A stretch of 10,886 nt of DNA, from NCBI GenBank assembly GCA_013375405.1, contig JABXJU010000143.1, positions 1 to 10,886 of the forward strand. The letters run 5' to 3'. Source of the DNA: Candidatus Helarchaeota archaeon. Its GTDB lineage: Archaea; Asgardarchaeota; Lokiarchaeia; Helarchaeales; HEL-GB-A. Position numbers and translations under genes: made by a program. The notes beneath the pieces were generated by a model. It saw only the letters and a program-made list of their open reading frames with translations, did no database searches and was not told the DNA's origin. This document shows, in pieces, positions 1 to 6,478 of the stretch. Within the stretch, counting starts at the first letter, position 1; every line of letters starts with the position of its first letter.

Positions 1-2425
1 TAATGTTGGAAATCCAGGTACAATTCGCATAGTATTTTTCACCATAATGTTCGTAGCTGCGTTCTGTGTAATATCCACTTGACCAAGAATAATCCACCGC
101 ATCCACATAAAACGTGTGTCCTCCATCATCCCCGTCGTAGAACATGATATCGTCCATCGCGGTTGGGCTACCATAAAAATCATATTCCCCATATTGGGTT
201 CTATTAATCCAGACGTACCAGCCGCTCGAACAGTTCCATTGAATCCGAATATGATACCACGTATTATTATACGCCATGATAATTGGAGTACCTTCGGGAT
301 ACGCGTTGCTAGCATAATAAAAGTAATCCGAGTAAATCCCAAACATAATGGAATCAGCCAAGACCCAATCTCGGATGAAAACAAATGATGCTTGCGTGGC
401 ATTCGATGTCCTGAGCCAAAACTCAATGGTTCCCGTTGCCGCGTTCGCAAATTCGTTATCAATGTTCTGCGAACCACTCGGGCAATAGATTTTCACTACT
501 TTGCTATGCCCATCGATCTCTTGGATGACTTCAATGTCGTCTTCACTGCTTTCAATCGTAGTCCAATCCGCGGGGTCATCTCCATTGTCATCCTCCGTAA
601 AATCATATGCTATGTTAACCAATCCACCGGTCAAGTTATCGATCCCAATGGTGCAATTGGTTTCCACATAATTTTGGAACTCACTCGTCGTGTTCCAGAA
701 CACTTCTTTAGGGGGGGCATCCGACGGGATCTCAATGGTAAAGCTCCGGCTAAAGTTATGTGTCGCGTTATCATAAGCTACAATTTCAAAATCCGCCAGA
801 CCAGGTATCTGATGGGTGACGGGATCTAGTATAAAATGCAGGGAGTCATTGGGATCTGCCGTCCCGTTTTCGTTATTTACAGTTAAATTTGCAGATGTTA
901 TTTCTTCAACAGGTGAGGTGCCATTTTCTATCCATCCTGAGATATTCAAGTCTATGGGAGATTCCCTTTCAACCACAAGAACTTCTTTAGTAAAAGCCGA
1001 ATACGGAATACAAGCAATATCGCTTGTGTTATAAATTGAGTTTTGAAGTATAATTGTCATGTAACCTGAGGGGCGAATTTTTCCATGAATCGTGCAATCT
1101 GTAAGAGGGATGAGCGAATAGGAATCCCAATTAGACGAAGCACTTCTAAAGTAGGTCGCTTGCAGTCCGTTAATCGACCCATATATTGATGCATCTCCTT
1201 TTCCTAAGACGGTAGAGTTCATAATAGTTACATTTGCATATTCTCCGGTCGATATAGAATCAGTAATAATGGAATTGGAAATATTTATTGTAGAATTCCA
1301 GGCGGCTACAACCCCATATATGTGGGAAGATTCAATGAGAATTTTCGACTCATTCATGCCGATCACAACATATTGGGTATTATTAATTGTAGAACTTCCA
1401 TCAATAGTGAAGGGTTTAGTTGTGTAATTAGTGCCACTTGTAATAGTATTATTGAAAATTGTAAGGGATCCTTCCACCTTAGTAAAATTCGTCATGATAT
1501 CTACCTTGGAGCCGTTCTGAATGGTTACAGTTGTATTTATGCCATTAGCCATGATGGAACTGTGTATAGTTGAGTTGATGATTCTCAATGATGCATTAGC
1601 ATCATCTAAATGTTTATACCAATTATCATCTTGAGTTACTATTATCATACCTGCCTCAATAGTTGAATTGTCAATTGTAACAGTTGAGTACTGAAATAGT
1701 CGCAAATCAAAATCTATATCCAAACTCGAATTTTTGTGGATAGTAAGGTTTGCATTTCCCCATACCTCTAAAATAGAATCCCACGGACAAGAAACAGTTG
1801 AATTATCAAAAGTAATTTTGGAACTACCTTTAAGGTTGAAACGATGGAGGTCTGTCTTATAAAGCGGATCGGCATCTTCGGATAGTGGTCTCACGGTTAA
1901 TGTCGATTGGGTGATATTAATTTCATTGCAACCTCCATTCAATGCATTGGTTTCTATTGTGCAGCCTTGAAAAGTCACCTTCGCATTACCTGAAAAACCT
2001 ATTTCAGTATCTACACTGGCTGGATTTGTTATTTCACCGTTTGTAATTATTGTACTTCCTTGAAAAGTCACCGTCGCATTATCATAAATTTCTATTCTAT
2101 CATTGTAGGTCAGGTTGCATTGGTTTGTGAAAGATACGATTGCATTCTCATAAATTTTTAAGTACGTCCCGTTAAAGGTACAATTATTGAAAGATACGGT
2201 TCCACTCCCTCTTATAATTAAAAATCCGCCGAAAGATGTACTCACATTACTCCAATCTCCATCAATAGTAAGATCTTCATGATCAGAATTAGAATGGAAT
2301 GGTTCAGGTAGGAGTATTTGACTTTCTTTATGTGAATTATAAATTATTGACGGGATTAAAGCTAGGTTGAGAATAAACATGATTATAATTAATGTAACTT
2401 GGAATTTTTTTTTCGGAAAACTCAT
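1..2425 (-). CDS. Large exported beta-helix / jelly-roll protein, partial (C-terminus beyond left edge)
   Basis: I translated this frame through the whole stretch: 808 codons with no stop, running off the left edge. The ATG has a strong SD (AAGGAGAT, 2432-2439). Residues 1-8 are basic (MSFPKKKF) and about 9-31 hydrophobic, which gives a signal peptide or membrane anchor. Residues ~45-475 are short beta-strand segments rich in NxT, such as VTFQG, TIDNST and LTIFNNT, typical of right-handed parallel beta-helices. About 480-590 looks like an Ig-type linker (SPIDLNISGW onward). From ~605 (FTEDDNGDDPADW, then IEFWLRTSN and WYHIRIQW) it resembles a LamG/ConA-like jelly roll. I count roughly 40 N-x-S/T sequons, suggesting a heavily N-glycosylated surface or secreted protein. 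The role is unknown; glycan binding or adhesion is inference. The fold assignment is from pattern only. It may end in a membrane anchor outside the window. Confidence 0.85.
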   Translation of the reverse strand, partial: MSFPKKKFQVTLIIIMFILNLALIPSIIYNSHKESQILLPEPFHSNSDHEDLTIDGDWSNVSTSFGGFLIIRGSGTVSFNNCTFNGTYLKIYENAIVSFTNQCNLTYNDRIEIYDNATVTFQGSTIITNGEITNPASVDTEIGFSGNAKVTFQGCTIETNALNGGCNEINITQSTLTVRPLSEDADPLYKTDLHRFNLKGSSKITFDNSTVSCPWDSILEVWGNANLTIHKNSSLDIDFDLRLFQYSTVTIDNSTIEAGMIIVTQDDNWYKHLDDANASLRIINSTIHSSIMANGINTTVTIQNGSKVDIMTNFTKVEGSLTIFNNTITSGTNYTTKPFTIDGSSTINNTQYVVIGMNESKILIESSHIYGVVAAWNSTINISNSIITDSISTGEYANVTIMNSTVLGKGDASIYGSINGLQATYFRSASSNWDSYSLIPLTDCTIHGKIRPSGYMTIILQNSIYNTSDIACIPYSAFTKEVLVVERESPIDLNISGWIENGTSPVEEITSANLTVNNENGTADPNDSLHFILDPVTHQIPGLADFEIVAYDNATHNFSRSFTIEIPSDAPPKEVFWNTTSEFQNYVETNCTIGIDNLTGGLVNIAYDFTEDDNGDDPADWTTIESSEDDIEVIQEIDGHSKVVKIYCPSGSQNIDNEFANAATGTIEFWLRTSNATQASFVFIRDWVLADSIMFGIYSDYFYYASNAYPEGTPIIMAYNNTWYHIRIQWNCSSGWYVWINRTQYGEYDFYGSPTAMDDIMFYDGDDGGHTFYVDAVDYSWSSGYYTERSYEHYGEKYYANCTWISNI
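1965..2160 (-). repeat. Internal coil repeats within the beta-helix region
   Basis: Two 24-base segments, 1965-1988 and 2058-2081, match at 23 of 24 positions and lie 93 bases (31 codons) apart in the same frame. They encode NA(K/T)VTFQG-type strands. Weaker copies encoding NAIVSF and GTVSFNN lie at about 2126-2150 and 2187-2206. Such units fit successive coils of a beta-helix that grew by tandem duplication. Confidence 0.6.
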
Positions 2426-2926
2426 TTCTAAATCTCCTTTTTATTTATTTCTAACTTCTTATAATAGGAATAACTCAGATTCTTCGCACCTATTAAAAAC
2501 CCATCCACTCCGTCCAACTTTTTGGTATAATCCCTTTCCTATAATTACATTATATGAATTATAAGAGTGTAATAAAGTTGATTTAATTCATTATAAAAAT
2601 GTATCGGTGTGACATTAAGACAAAAACTGTATTAAATAGTTTTTATAATCTAAAAAACAATATAAACTGATAATTTTTGAAGCGTGATAAAAAGCTATAA
2701 AGAGATTTTAGAGATAATGGCATCGCTCATTTACAGCGCCCCTGTAATATTTGCTGAAGTAAAATAAGCTTCTATATTTTTTAGGATCCTCAATATATTT
2801 CATCTTCACTCAAGATCTCTTTCATTACCATGAATTTACGGTTCAAGAGTTGGGTCAAAATCATCGAATATACATTGAGGATTTTCCTATACTCCTTTAA
2901 TTGAAAAAGAAAAAGAGGATATCTAA
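2426..2926. other. AT-rich intergenic region upstream of the exported-protein gene
   Basis: This 500-base gap separates two minus-strand genes. It holds the SD of the exported-protein gene (2432-2439), the terminator of the profilin-like gene (2903-2935) and a doubtful 31-codon ORF (2708-2803). A very AT-rich section at about 2540-2700 probably contains the promoter of the exported-protein gene, but I cannot single out one TATA box. I see no RNA gene here. Confidence 0.5.
2708..2803 (-). CDS. Possible 31-residue ORF, or remnant of a decayed gene
   Basis: An ATG at 2803 opens 31 codons ending in TAA at 2708-2710. The product starts MKYIEDPKKYRSLFYFS and ends RCHYL: basic, aromatic and quite protein-like in composition. 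The SD is weak. A second 24-codon frame (2864 to 2790, product beginning MILTQLLNRKFMV) overlaps its start in another phase, so the two together could be a frameshifted remnant of one longer gene. I recognise no family. It could equally be chance in a non-coding gap. Confidence 0.25.
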   Translation of the reverse strand: MKYIEDPKKYRSLFYFSKYYRGAVNERCHYL

Positions 2927-2935
2927 TTATATCCT
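2903..2935 (-). terminator. Hairpin plus T-tract terminator of the profilin-like gene
   Basis: On the transcribed strand a perfect 7-bp stem (AGGATAT / ATATCCT, 2916-2922 with 2929-2935) has a 6-base loop. It is followed directly by CTTTTTCTTTTTC (2903-2915). The stop codon TAG (2927-2929) lies in the loop and first stem base. T-tracts are the main intrinsic termination signal in archaea; the stem adds to the case. Confidence 0.7.
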
Positions 2936-3295
2936 AAGGCTTTTTGTAGCTTCTATCATTGTTGTCAATGCACTTCGTGGTTCGCCTTGGGGACTTACAT
3001 ACACTATAATTGCTCCACTTCCTACCTTCATTCCCACGATATGCCCTTGCCCTTGAACGTTAGTACCAATTAATCTTTCAGGTATGGCTTCTAAAGTAAG
3101 GTATTTTACACCTTGTATGTTGAGACTTCCGCCTCCACCTTGCCAAATTCCTAAAATCGCGGATATATCTGGAGAGAGATCCCAATTTTCCGTTTGCATT
3201 AAAATTGCACCATTTGCATCAATTGCTGTGACAGCTGTAATTGAAGGGTCCATCTGCATCATTTGGGATATTGCAGTTCCTAAATCTGCTGCCAT
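2927..3295 (-). CDS. Profilin-like small protein (Asgard profilin candidate)
   Basis: A 122-residue cytosolic protein, close to the usual profilin length (about 125-135). The order of elements fits profilin: an N-terminal helix; strands around residues 19-35 (AVTAIDANGAILMQ, like the AAI-G-DG-WA segment); a helix and loop (DISAILGIWQGGGGSL); then GVKYLTLEAIP at the place of the conserved G-x-KY strand; then HIVGMK, AIIVYVSP and a C-terminal helix ending TMIEATKSL. Profilins bind actin monomers and, in some lineages, polyproline. The main alternative is a Roadblock/LC7 protein, which has a similar fold; the GVKY segment and its spacing favour profilin. The neighbour, transcribed divergently, has a gelsolin-like domain, which supports an actin role. 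No strong SD; an AT box at about 3328-3342 would give a short leader. Confidence 0.6.
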   Translation of the reverse strand: MAADLGTAISQMMQMDPSITAVTAIDANGAILMQTENWDLSPDISAILGIWQGGGGSLNIQGVKYLTLEAIPERLIGTNVQGQGHIVGMKVGSGAIIVYVSPQGEPRSALTTMIEATKSLRI

Positions 3296-3452
3296 TTTCT
3301 ATTCAACCAAATAAATTTTATGAATAACTATAATATTTTTTCACCAAACTAATATTAGCTTTGCTATTTACCTAACAATCAGAAATCAAAAAAATTTTTT
3401 ATTCACTACTTTCAATAGTAGAATGATATACAAAATATTAGAGGAAAAAAAG
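3296..3452. promoter_or_regulatory. Divergent promoter region between profilin-like and gelsolin-domain genes
   Basis: About 157 bases of AT-rich DNA separate the two divergent starts. For the minus gene, a purine run joined to a TATA-like box (GAAAAAATATTATAG, about 3327-3341) lies 33-46 bases upstream of the ATG. For the plus gene, an A/T block at about 3386-3402 lies about 50 bases upstream of its ATG. The plus gene also has an SD, GAGG at 3441-3444, 8 bases before the ATG at 3453. Shared control of the two genes is possible but not shown. Confidence 0.45.
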
Positions 3453-4487
3453 ATGAGTCAAGTTACAAAATGTGCTATTCTTCTGGAAATCTCCAGTGGT
3501 GCTGCGCAGCGTTTACCATTTTCTTCAGAAAGCTTAAAGCATGACAATGTAGTTGCGATAATGGACGAAATTAATGAAGTCATTTGGCTATGGATGGGTA
3601 ATAATACAGGCTTAGTGAAGAGAAGGGGATCCATGCGAGTTGCACGGAGTTTAAAAGCCTATGGCCATGAAATAGGCCCCTCAATTATCGGACGCAAATT
3701 GAAAGATGTTATTCCCATTGATGGTCTCAAAATTGAGTCGGATCCTACTGAAAAAGCAAATTTTGATAAAGTAATTTCCCTCTTCACGCGAGAACATACA
3801 ATTAAGGCAGATGTTTTAGCGGAATTCCAAGTTGCAGCTGAAATTGTGCAACATAGTTACTATGGCCTTAGTAAAACTCAGCGCGATGACCTCGTAGCAG
3901 CTGCCATAGCTTCGCCTTCTGCCGGGGATGATTCTCGAAAAATTGAAGAAATTGTTGGGGAATTTCGTCCGAGTGTTCCAGCTCAATCCTCAACAGCAGC
4001 CGTAGTTCCAAAATCTGCTGATATCCCAAAACCTACTGTTGTTTCTACACCTATTGTAGCCTCAAAACCTGCTGAAGTTCCAAAGCCTACTCCCAAAGCA
4101 GAAATTTTACCACCACCACTCGCACCAACTCAAACCCTTGAAATTCCAGAAGATTTACCGGCCGCTTCCACTATTAAAATTCCTGGAACTCCTACAAAGG
4201 CTCCGCCCACAATACTCGAAGACGACGCTCTTGTTGGTGACGTGAAAGCCTCTATTGTTATAAGTTCAGTTCTATCAGAATATACTGACATTTTCGTGGG
4301 CGTGATATCTCAAGAAGGTAATAAAATATATACAATTGAAGGTCCCGATGGGTTGATTTGTAAATTTTCTTTAGATAAGTCGAAGATTCAATTCCTTCCC
4401 GGTAGTTGGGAAAAAATTGATCAGGAACAAAAACGAAATATTCAAAAACTCTTTATTGACAGAGTAAAAAAGCTACTTGGGTCTTAA
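3453..4487 (+). CDS. Gelsolin-like domain protein with proline-rich linker
   Basis: A 344-residue protein from the ATG at 3453, chosen over the ATG at 3423 because GAGG sits 8 bases before it. Residues ~16-95 look like one gelsolin-like repeat: LPFSSESLKHDNVVAIMD, then EVIWLWMGNNTG (cf. the VWVW-G motif of gelsolin repeats), then a basic helix RRGSMRVARSLKAYG. Residues ~96-170 are predicted helical. Residues 172-256 hold about 20 prolines, with PKP and ILPPPLAP motifs, and are probably disordered. Residues 257-344 form a separate C-terminal domain that I do not recognise. Gelsolin repeats bind, cap or sever actin filaments, and single- and double-repeat forms are known in Asgard archaea. Its stop lies 2 bases from the convergent Lrp gene. 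A function on archaeal actin is inferred from domain and neighbour. Confidence 0.72.
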   Translation: MSQVTKCAILLEISSGAAQRLPFSSESLKHDNVVAIMDEINEVIWLWMGNNTGLVKRRGSMRVARSLKAYGHEIGPSIIGRKLKDVIPIDGLKIESDPTEKANFDKVISLFTREHTIKADVLAEFQVAAEIVQHSYYGLSKTQRDDLVAAAIASPSAGDDSRKIEEIVGEFRPSVPAQSSTAAVVPKSADIPKPTVVSTPIVASKPAEVPKPTPKAEILPPPLAPTQTLEIPEDLPAASTIKIPGTPTKAPPTILEDDALVGDVKASIVISSVLSEYTDIFVGVISQEGNKIYTIEGPDGLICKFSLDKSKIQFLPGSWEKIDQEQKRNIQKLFIDRVKKLLGS

Positions 4488-4489
4488 AC

Positions 4490-4993
4490 TTATTTAGCCT
4501 TTAATTTTACTCCTTCTTTCAACGGTACCCAATTGACGATTTTAAAAATTTCAGTGAAAATTGATGAATATATTCTAGGGACATCCTTCACCCCTGAAAT
4601 CGGCTTTATTTTGTGCCGAATAAATTCTGAAAGTTCTTTTGCATTTCTACACATAACTTGTAGTAAAATATCATGGTCGCCATATGACGCTCCTATTATT
4701 TGAATTTCTTCAAATTTTGCGAGCTCTTTTGCAACTTTTTCTAACTGATTTGGCTCAACATTTATTCCTACCCAACTCACGAATAAACCTAACTTTTGAG
4801 GATCCACGATTGCTGCAAATCGTCTAATCACACCATTAGCAATCATTTTCTTTACTCGATTATGAACAGTACTTGCAGCAATTTTTAACTCTTTTCCAAT
4901 TTGATGGTAAGGAATTCTGCTATTTGCTTGGAGGAAAAACAAAATTTTCCTATCTATTGCATCCAATTTTATAAAATTTTTTTCTGCTCCCAC
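4490..4993 (-). CDS. Lrp/AsnC family transcriptional regulator
   Basis: A 167-residue protein from GTG at 4993, preferred over TTG at 5020 because GAAGGA (5001-5006) sits 7 bases upstream of the GTG. Residues ~8-56 form the AsnC-type winged helix-turn-helix (KLDAIDRKILFFLQANSRIP, HQIGKELKIAASTVHNRVKK, then NGVIRRF). Residues ~74-155 form the RAM effector/oligomerisation domain, with GASYGDHDILLQV matching the usual G-D-D ligand-site region. Such proteins are DNA-binding dimers or octamers that sense amino acids or other small ligands. An inverted-repeat cluster lies directly upstream, so autoregulation is likely. The target pathway cannot be told from the sequence. Confidence 0.93.
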   Translation of the reverse strand: MGAEKNFIKLDAIDRKILFFLQANSRIPYHQIGKELKIAASTVHNRVKKMIANGVIRRFAAIVDPQKLGLFVSWVGINVEPNQLEKVAKELAKFEEIQIIGASYGDHDILLQVMCRNAKELSEFIRHKIKPISGVKDVPRIYSSIFTEIFKIVNWVPLKEGVKLKAK

Positions 4994-5000
4994 TATAAAA

Positions 5001-5152
5001 TCCTTCCAAGCATAATTCAATTACAATTGTTTAACAATGCATTTAATCCAATTGAATATTATCTTTAGAAAGCAAGTTAAAGTGAATAAAATTCAATTTA
5101 AAAGTTTTGAATAATATTCAACATCTCAAATTATTTTAATTAGGTTGAACCT
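5001..5152 (-). promoter_or_regulatory. Cluster of inverted repeats upstream of the Lrp gene (candidate operators)
   Basis: Perfect inverted repeats are ATTGTT-T-AACAAT at 5026-5038, TGAAT-AAA-ATTCA at 5083-5095, TTGAATA-A-TATTCAA at 5107-5121 and AGGTT-G-AACCT at 5142-5152. A partial site, TTGAATATTAT, lies at 5052-5062. The TTGAAT / ATTCAA half-site recurs. The size (13-15 bp) and AT-rich dyads fit Lrp-family binding sites. The SD of the gene (5001-5006) is included in this interval. AT-rich DNA yields chance palindromes, so this needs a binding test. Confidence 0.5.
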
Positions 5153-5264
5153 TACCTATTATTTCCGCTAAAAAATTGGAAAAAGGTATAATTGGGCATA
5201 AATCAGCAGAGATTTTTAATTTAACATAGGTATTAACAGGTTAAAGATCTTATCAACTACATTT

Positions 5265-6116
5265 TTAAGTGATTAAAATGTCTAAAGTGACATGATAAAT
5301 TTTAGGGCCGTAAGATTTTACATAAGTAGTTTGAATTAATTCAATTTTTCGGTTATAGCGTTTATTTTCTTGCTTAAAATCCTCTAATAAATTTTCTGAT
5401 GTTTCTTTTTCTTTTATTAATCCTTCATAATGAACTGTAGCTCTATTCTTAATAATTTTAAATACAGTATCTATATGGTCCTTTGGCGCAGGTAGAATTC
5501 CCATAATTACGCGATCTGCCTTTTCAGAGATCTTTAGAGCTTCTATTTTTGAATCTCCTAATATTGGAACTATGATTTTTCTTTCTCTATTAATTTTATT
5601 TAATTTAATATTTTCCACGAGATAATGATATGCAACTGGATTTAATTCAAATGCAAATATTCTCCTTGGGTTTCCGGAACGTGCTATGACTAAACTAAAA
5701 TAACCAATTCCCGCAAATAAATCAAATATTATTTCATTTGGCTGCACAAGTTGGGAAATCCGTACTCGTTCATTTATATTACCTTTAGAGAACATTATTT
5801 TTTTTATATCAAATTTATACAAGATTCCATGTTCTCTATGAATAACTTCAGATTTATCTTCTCCTACAAGAAATTTAATCCGTGGTATACGATATTCACC
5901 CGAAATTCCCCCTGTTTTCAAGTAAACTCCCTTTACGTTTTTAAATAATTTCATTATTTCCTGTGAAACTACTTCCTTATATCTTAATAATTGCGGATTA
6001 AGTGTTAAAATTGCTTTATCTCCGATTTGCTGGAATCCCGTAGGTAAAAGTTGCAATTTATCTCTGGTTAATTTCTCTTTTAACCGATTTTGCATAAGTT
6101 TTTTGAATTTTGCCAT
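5265..6116 (-). CDS. taw2: Trm5/TYW2-family tRNA-Phe modification enzyme (Taw2 type)
   Basis: A 283-residue class I SAM-fold enzyme from ATG 6116; a TTG three codons upstream (6125) is possible but has no SD. Features: an N-terminal domain containing GDKAILTLNPQL; KIMFSKGNINERVRI, which matches the KIMFSPANVKERVRM-type segment of archaeal Taw2; SAM motif I DLFAGIGYFSL (residues 132-142); an acidic motif FAFELNP; and MGILPAP (205-211). Trm5 methylases carry an NLP/NPP-type motif at this last place, while TYW2/Taw2 have an MG-x-(L/V) form, so I favour Taw2. Taw2 moves the 3-amino-3-carboxypropyl group of SAM to the wyosine base at position 37 of tRNA-Phe. Trm5 (m1G37) is the alternative. No other wyosine gene is in the window. 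Confidence 0.75.
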   Translation of the reverse strand: MAKFKKLMQNRLKEKLTRDKLQLLPTGFQQIGDKAILTLNPQLLRYKEVVSQEIMKLFKNVKGVYLKTGGISGEYRIPRIKFLVGEDKSEVIHREHGILYKFDIKKIMFSKGNINERVRISQLVQPNEIIFDLFAGIGYFSLVIARSGNPRRIFAFELNPVAYHYLVENIKLNKINRERKIIVPILGDSKIEALKISEKADRVIMGILPAPKDHIDTVFKIIKNRATVHYEGLIKEKETSENLLEDFKQENKRYNRKIELIQTTYVKSYGPKIYHVTLDILIT

Positions 6117-6160
6117 GCCTTTCAATCTTATTTGGTAATTATTGAATAGTAGAATATCCT

Positions 6161-6170
6161 TAAATATAAA
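6161..6170 (-). promoter_or_regulatory. TATA-like box of the taw2 gene
   Basis: On the minus strand TTTATATTTA lies about 45-54 bases upstream of the ATG at 6116. At the usual archaeal spacing this predicts a start near 6140 and a leader of about 25 bases. No other box as good is seen nearby. Confidence 0.45.
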
Positions 6171-6199
6171 ACCAATATTTTGAACTTAAGAAAATACAC

Positions 6200-6278
6200 G
6201 AGGTGTTTTCGTTAAAAATGCGCATTCCCTTCATTACTATTTTATTTTAAGGGGAGTTTAAATATGCGAATTTTATAA
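6200..6278 (+). other. Two mini-ORFs with SD sequences upstream of the Trp/Pro peptide gene
   Basis: GAGGTG (6200-6205) precedes an ATG at 6218 that opens the 10-codon frame MRIPFITILF, stop at 6248-6250. Immediately after, GGGGAG (6251-6256) lies 7 bases before an ATG at 6264 that opens MRIL, stop at 6276-6278. Both begin M-R-I. They could be leader peptides if transcription starts far enough upstream. However, TTTAAATAT (6257-6265) and TATAAAA (6274-6280) also look like TATA boxes, in which case these frames would not be transcribed. Confidence 0.25.
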
Positions 6279-6281
6279 AAA

Positions 6282-6307
6282 TCGACACTCTAATTAAGAG
6301 GTGTCGA
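6282..6307 (+). promoter_or_regulatory. Inverted repeat overlapping the SD of the Trp/Pro peptide gene
   Basis: Outer arms TCGACAC (6282-6288) and GTGTCGA (6301-6307) are perfect. Inside them TCT (6289-6291) pairs with AGA (6297-6299), leaving one bulged G and the loop AATTA. The SD AGAGGTG (6297-6303) forms the 3' arm, 5 bases before the ATG. If transcribed, the hairpin would hide the SD. If transcription starts near 6303 from the TATAAAA at 6274-6280, the repeat is instead a DNA operator between TATA box and start. Confidence 0.6.
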
Positions 6308-6308
6308 A

Positions 6309-6440
6309 ATGAATAAAATAGATTTAATATCCGAAAGTAAGTTATTGACATTAGCATTAGTTTTGATGGGTATTGTAATGGGTCTCTCTGTTTTAGGTAC
6401 AGGTAGCGCAGATCCCTGGATTCCATGGCCGTGGCCTTAA
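6309..6440 (+). CDS. Small membrane or secreted peptide with a Trp/Pro-rich tail (43 aa)
   Basis: ATG 6309 to TAA 6438-6440, with SD AGAGGTG 5 bases upstream. The N-terminus is MNKIDLISESK, residues 12-30 form one hydrophobic segment (LLTLALVLMGIVMGLSVLG), and the tail is TGSADPWIPWPWP. A G-S-A cleavage motif just before DPWIPWPWP fits signal peptidase I, which would release a nine-residue peptide with three Trp and four Pro. Uncleaved, it would be a single-pass protein exposing that tail. The n-region is not strongly basic, which is unusual for a signal peptide. Trp/Pro-rich tails recall membrane-active peptides such as indolicidin, but this tail lacks their positive charge. I know no family for it. 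A T-tract follows about 40 bases after the stop, consistent with a single-gene transcript. Confidence 0.6.
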   Translation: MNKIDLISESKLLTLALVLMGIVMGLSVLGTGSADPWIPWPWP

Positions 6441-6478
6441 AAGCCGCGCACCTCTCCGGAACTCCTTTCTTCAATTCC

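Noticed and set aside
116..1573. Several plus-strand ORFs of 70-145 codons
   Set aside because: They lie antisense to the continuous 808-codon minus-strand frame, which has an SD, signal peptide and repeats; the plus frames have no such support.
2367..2564. Plus-strand 65-codon ORF
   Set aside because: It overlaps the start and SD of the exported-protein gene in antisense, has low-complexity composition and no SD.
2717..2767. Plus-strand 16-codon frame beginning MASLIYSAPVIFAEVK
   Set aside because: Too short, no SD, and antisense to the slightly better minus-strand frame.
2927..3295. Roadblock/LC7 protein instead of profilin
   Set aside because: The folds are alike and both are common in Asgard archaea, but the GVKY segment, the HIVGMK-AIIVYV strand pair and the gelsolin-domain neighbour fit profilin better. 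Kept as the stated alternative.
3084..3314. Plus-strand 76-codon ORF
   Set aside because: Antisense shadow of the profilin-like gene.
5751..5948. Plus-strand 65-codon ORF
   Set aside because: Antisense to the taw2 gene, low-complexity aromatic composition, no SD.
6247..6474. Minus-strand 75-codon ORF
   Set aside because: It is antisense to the 43-residue peptide gene, which has an SD, signal-like segment and terminator; the minus frame has no SD.
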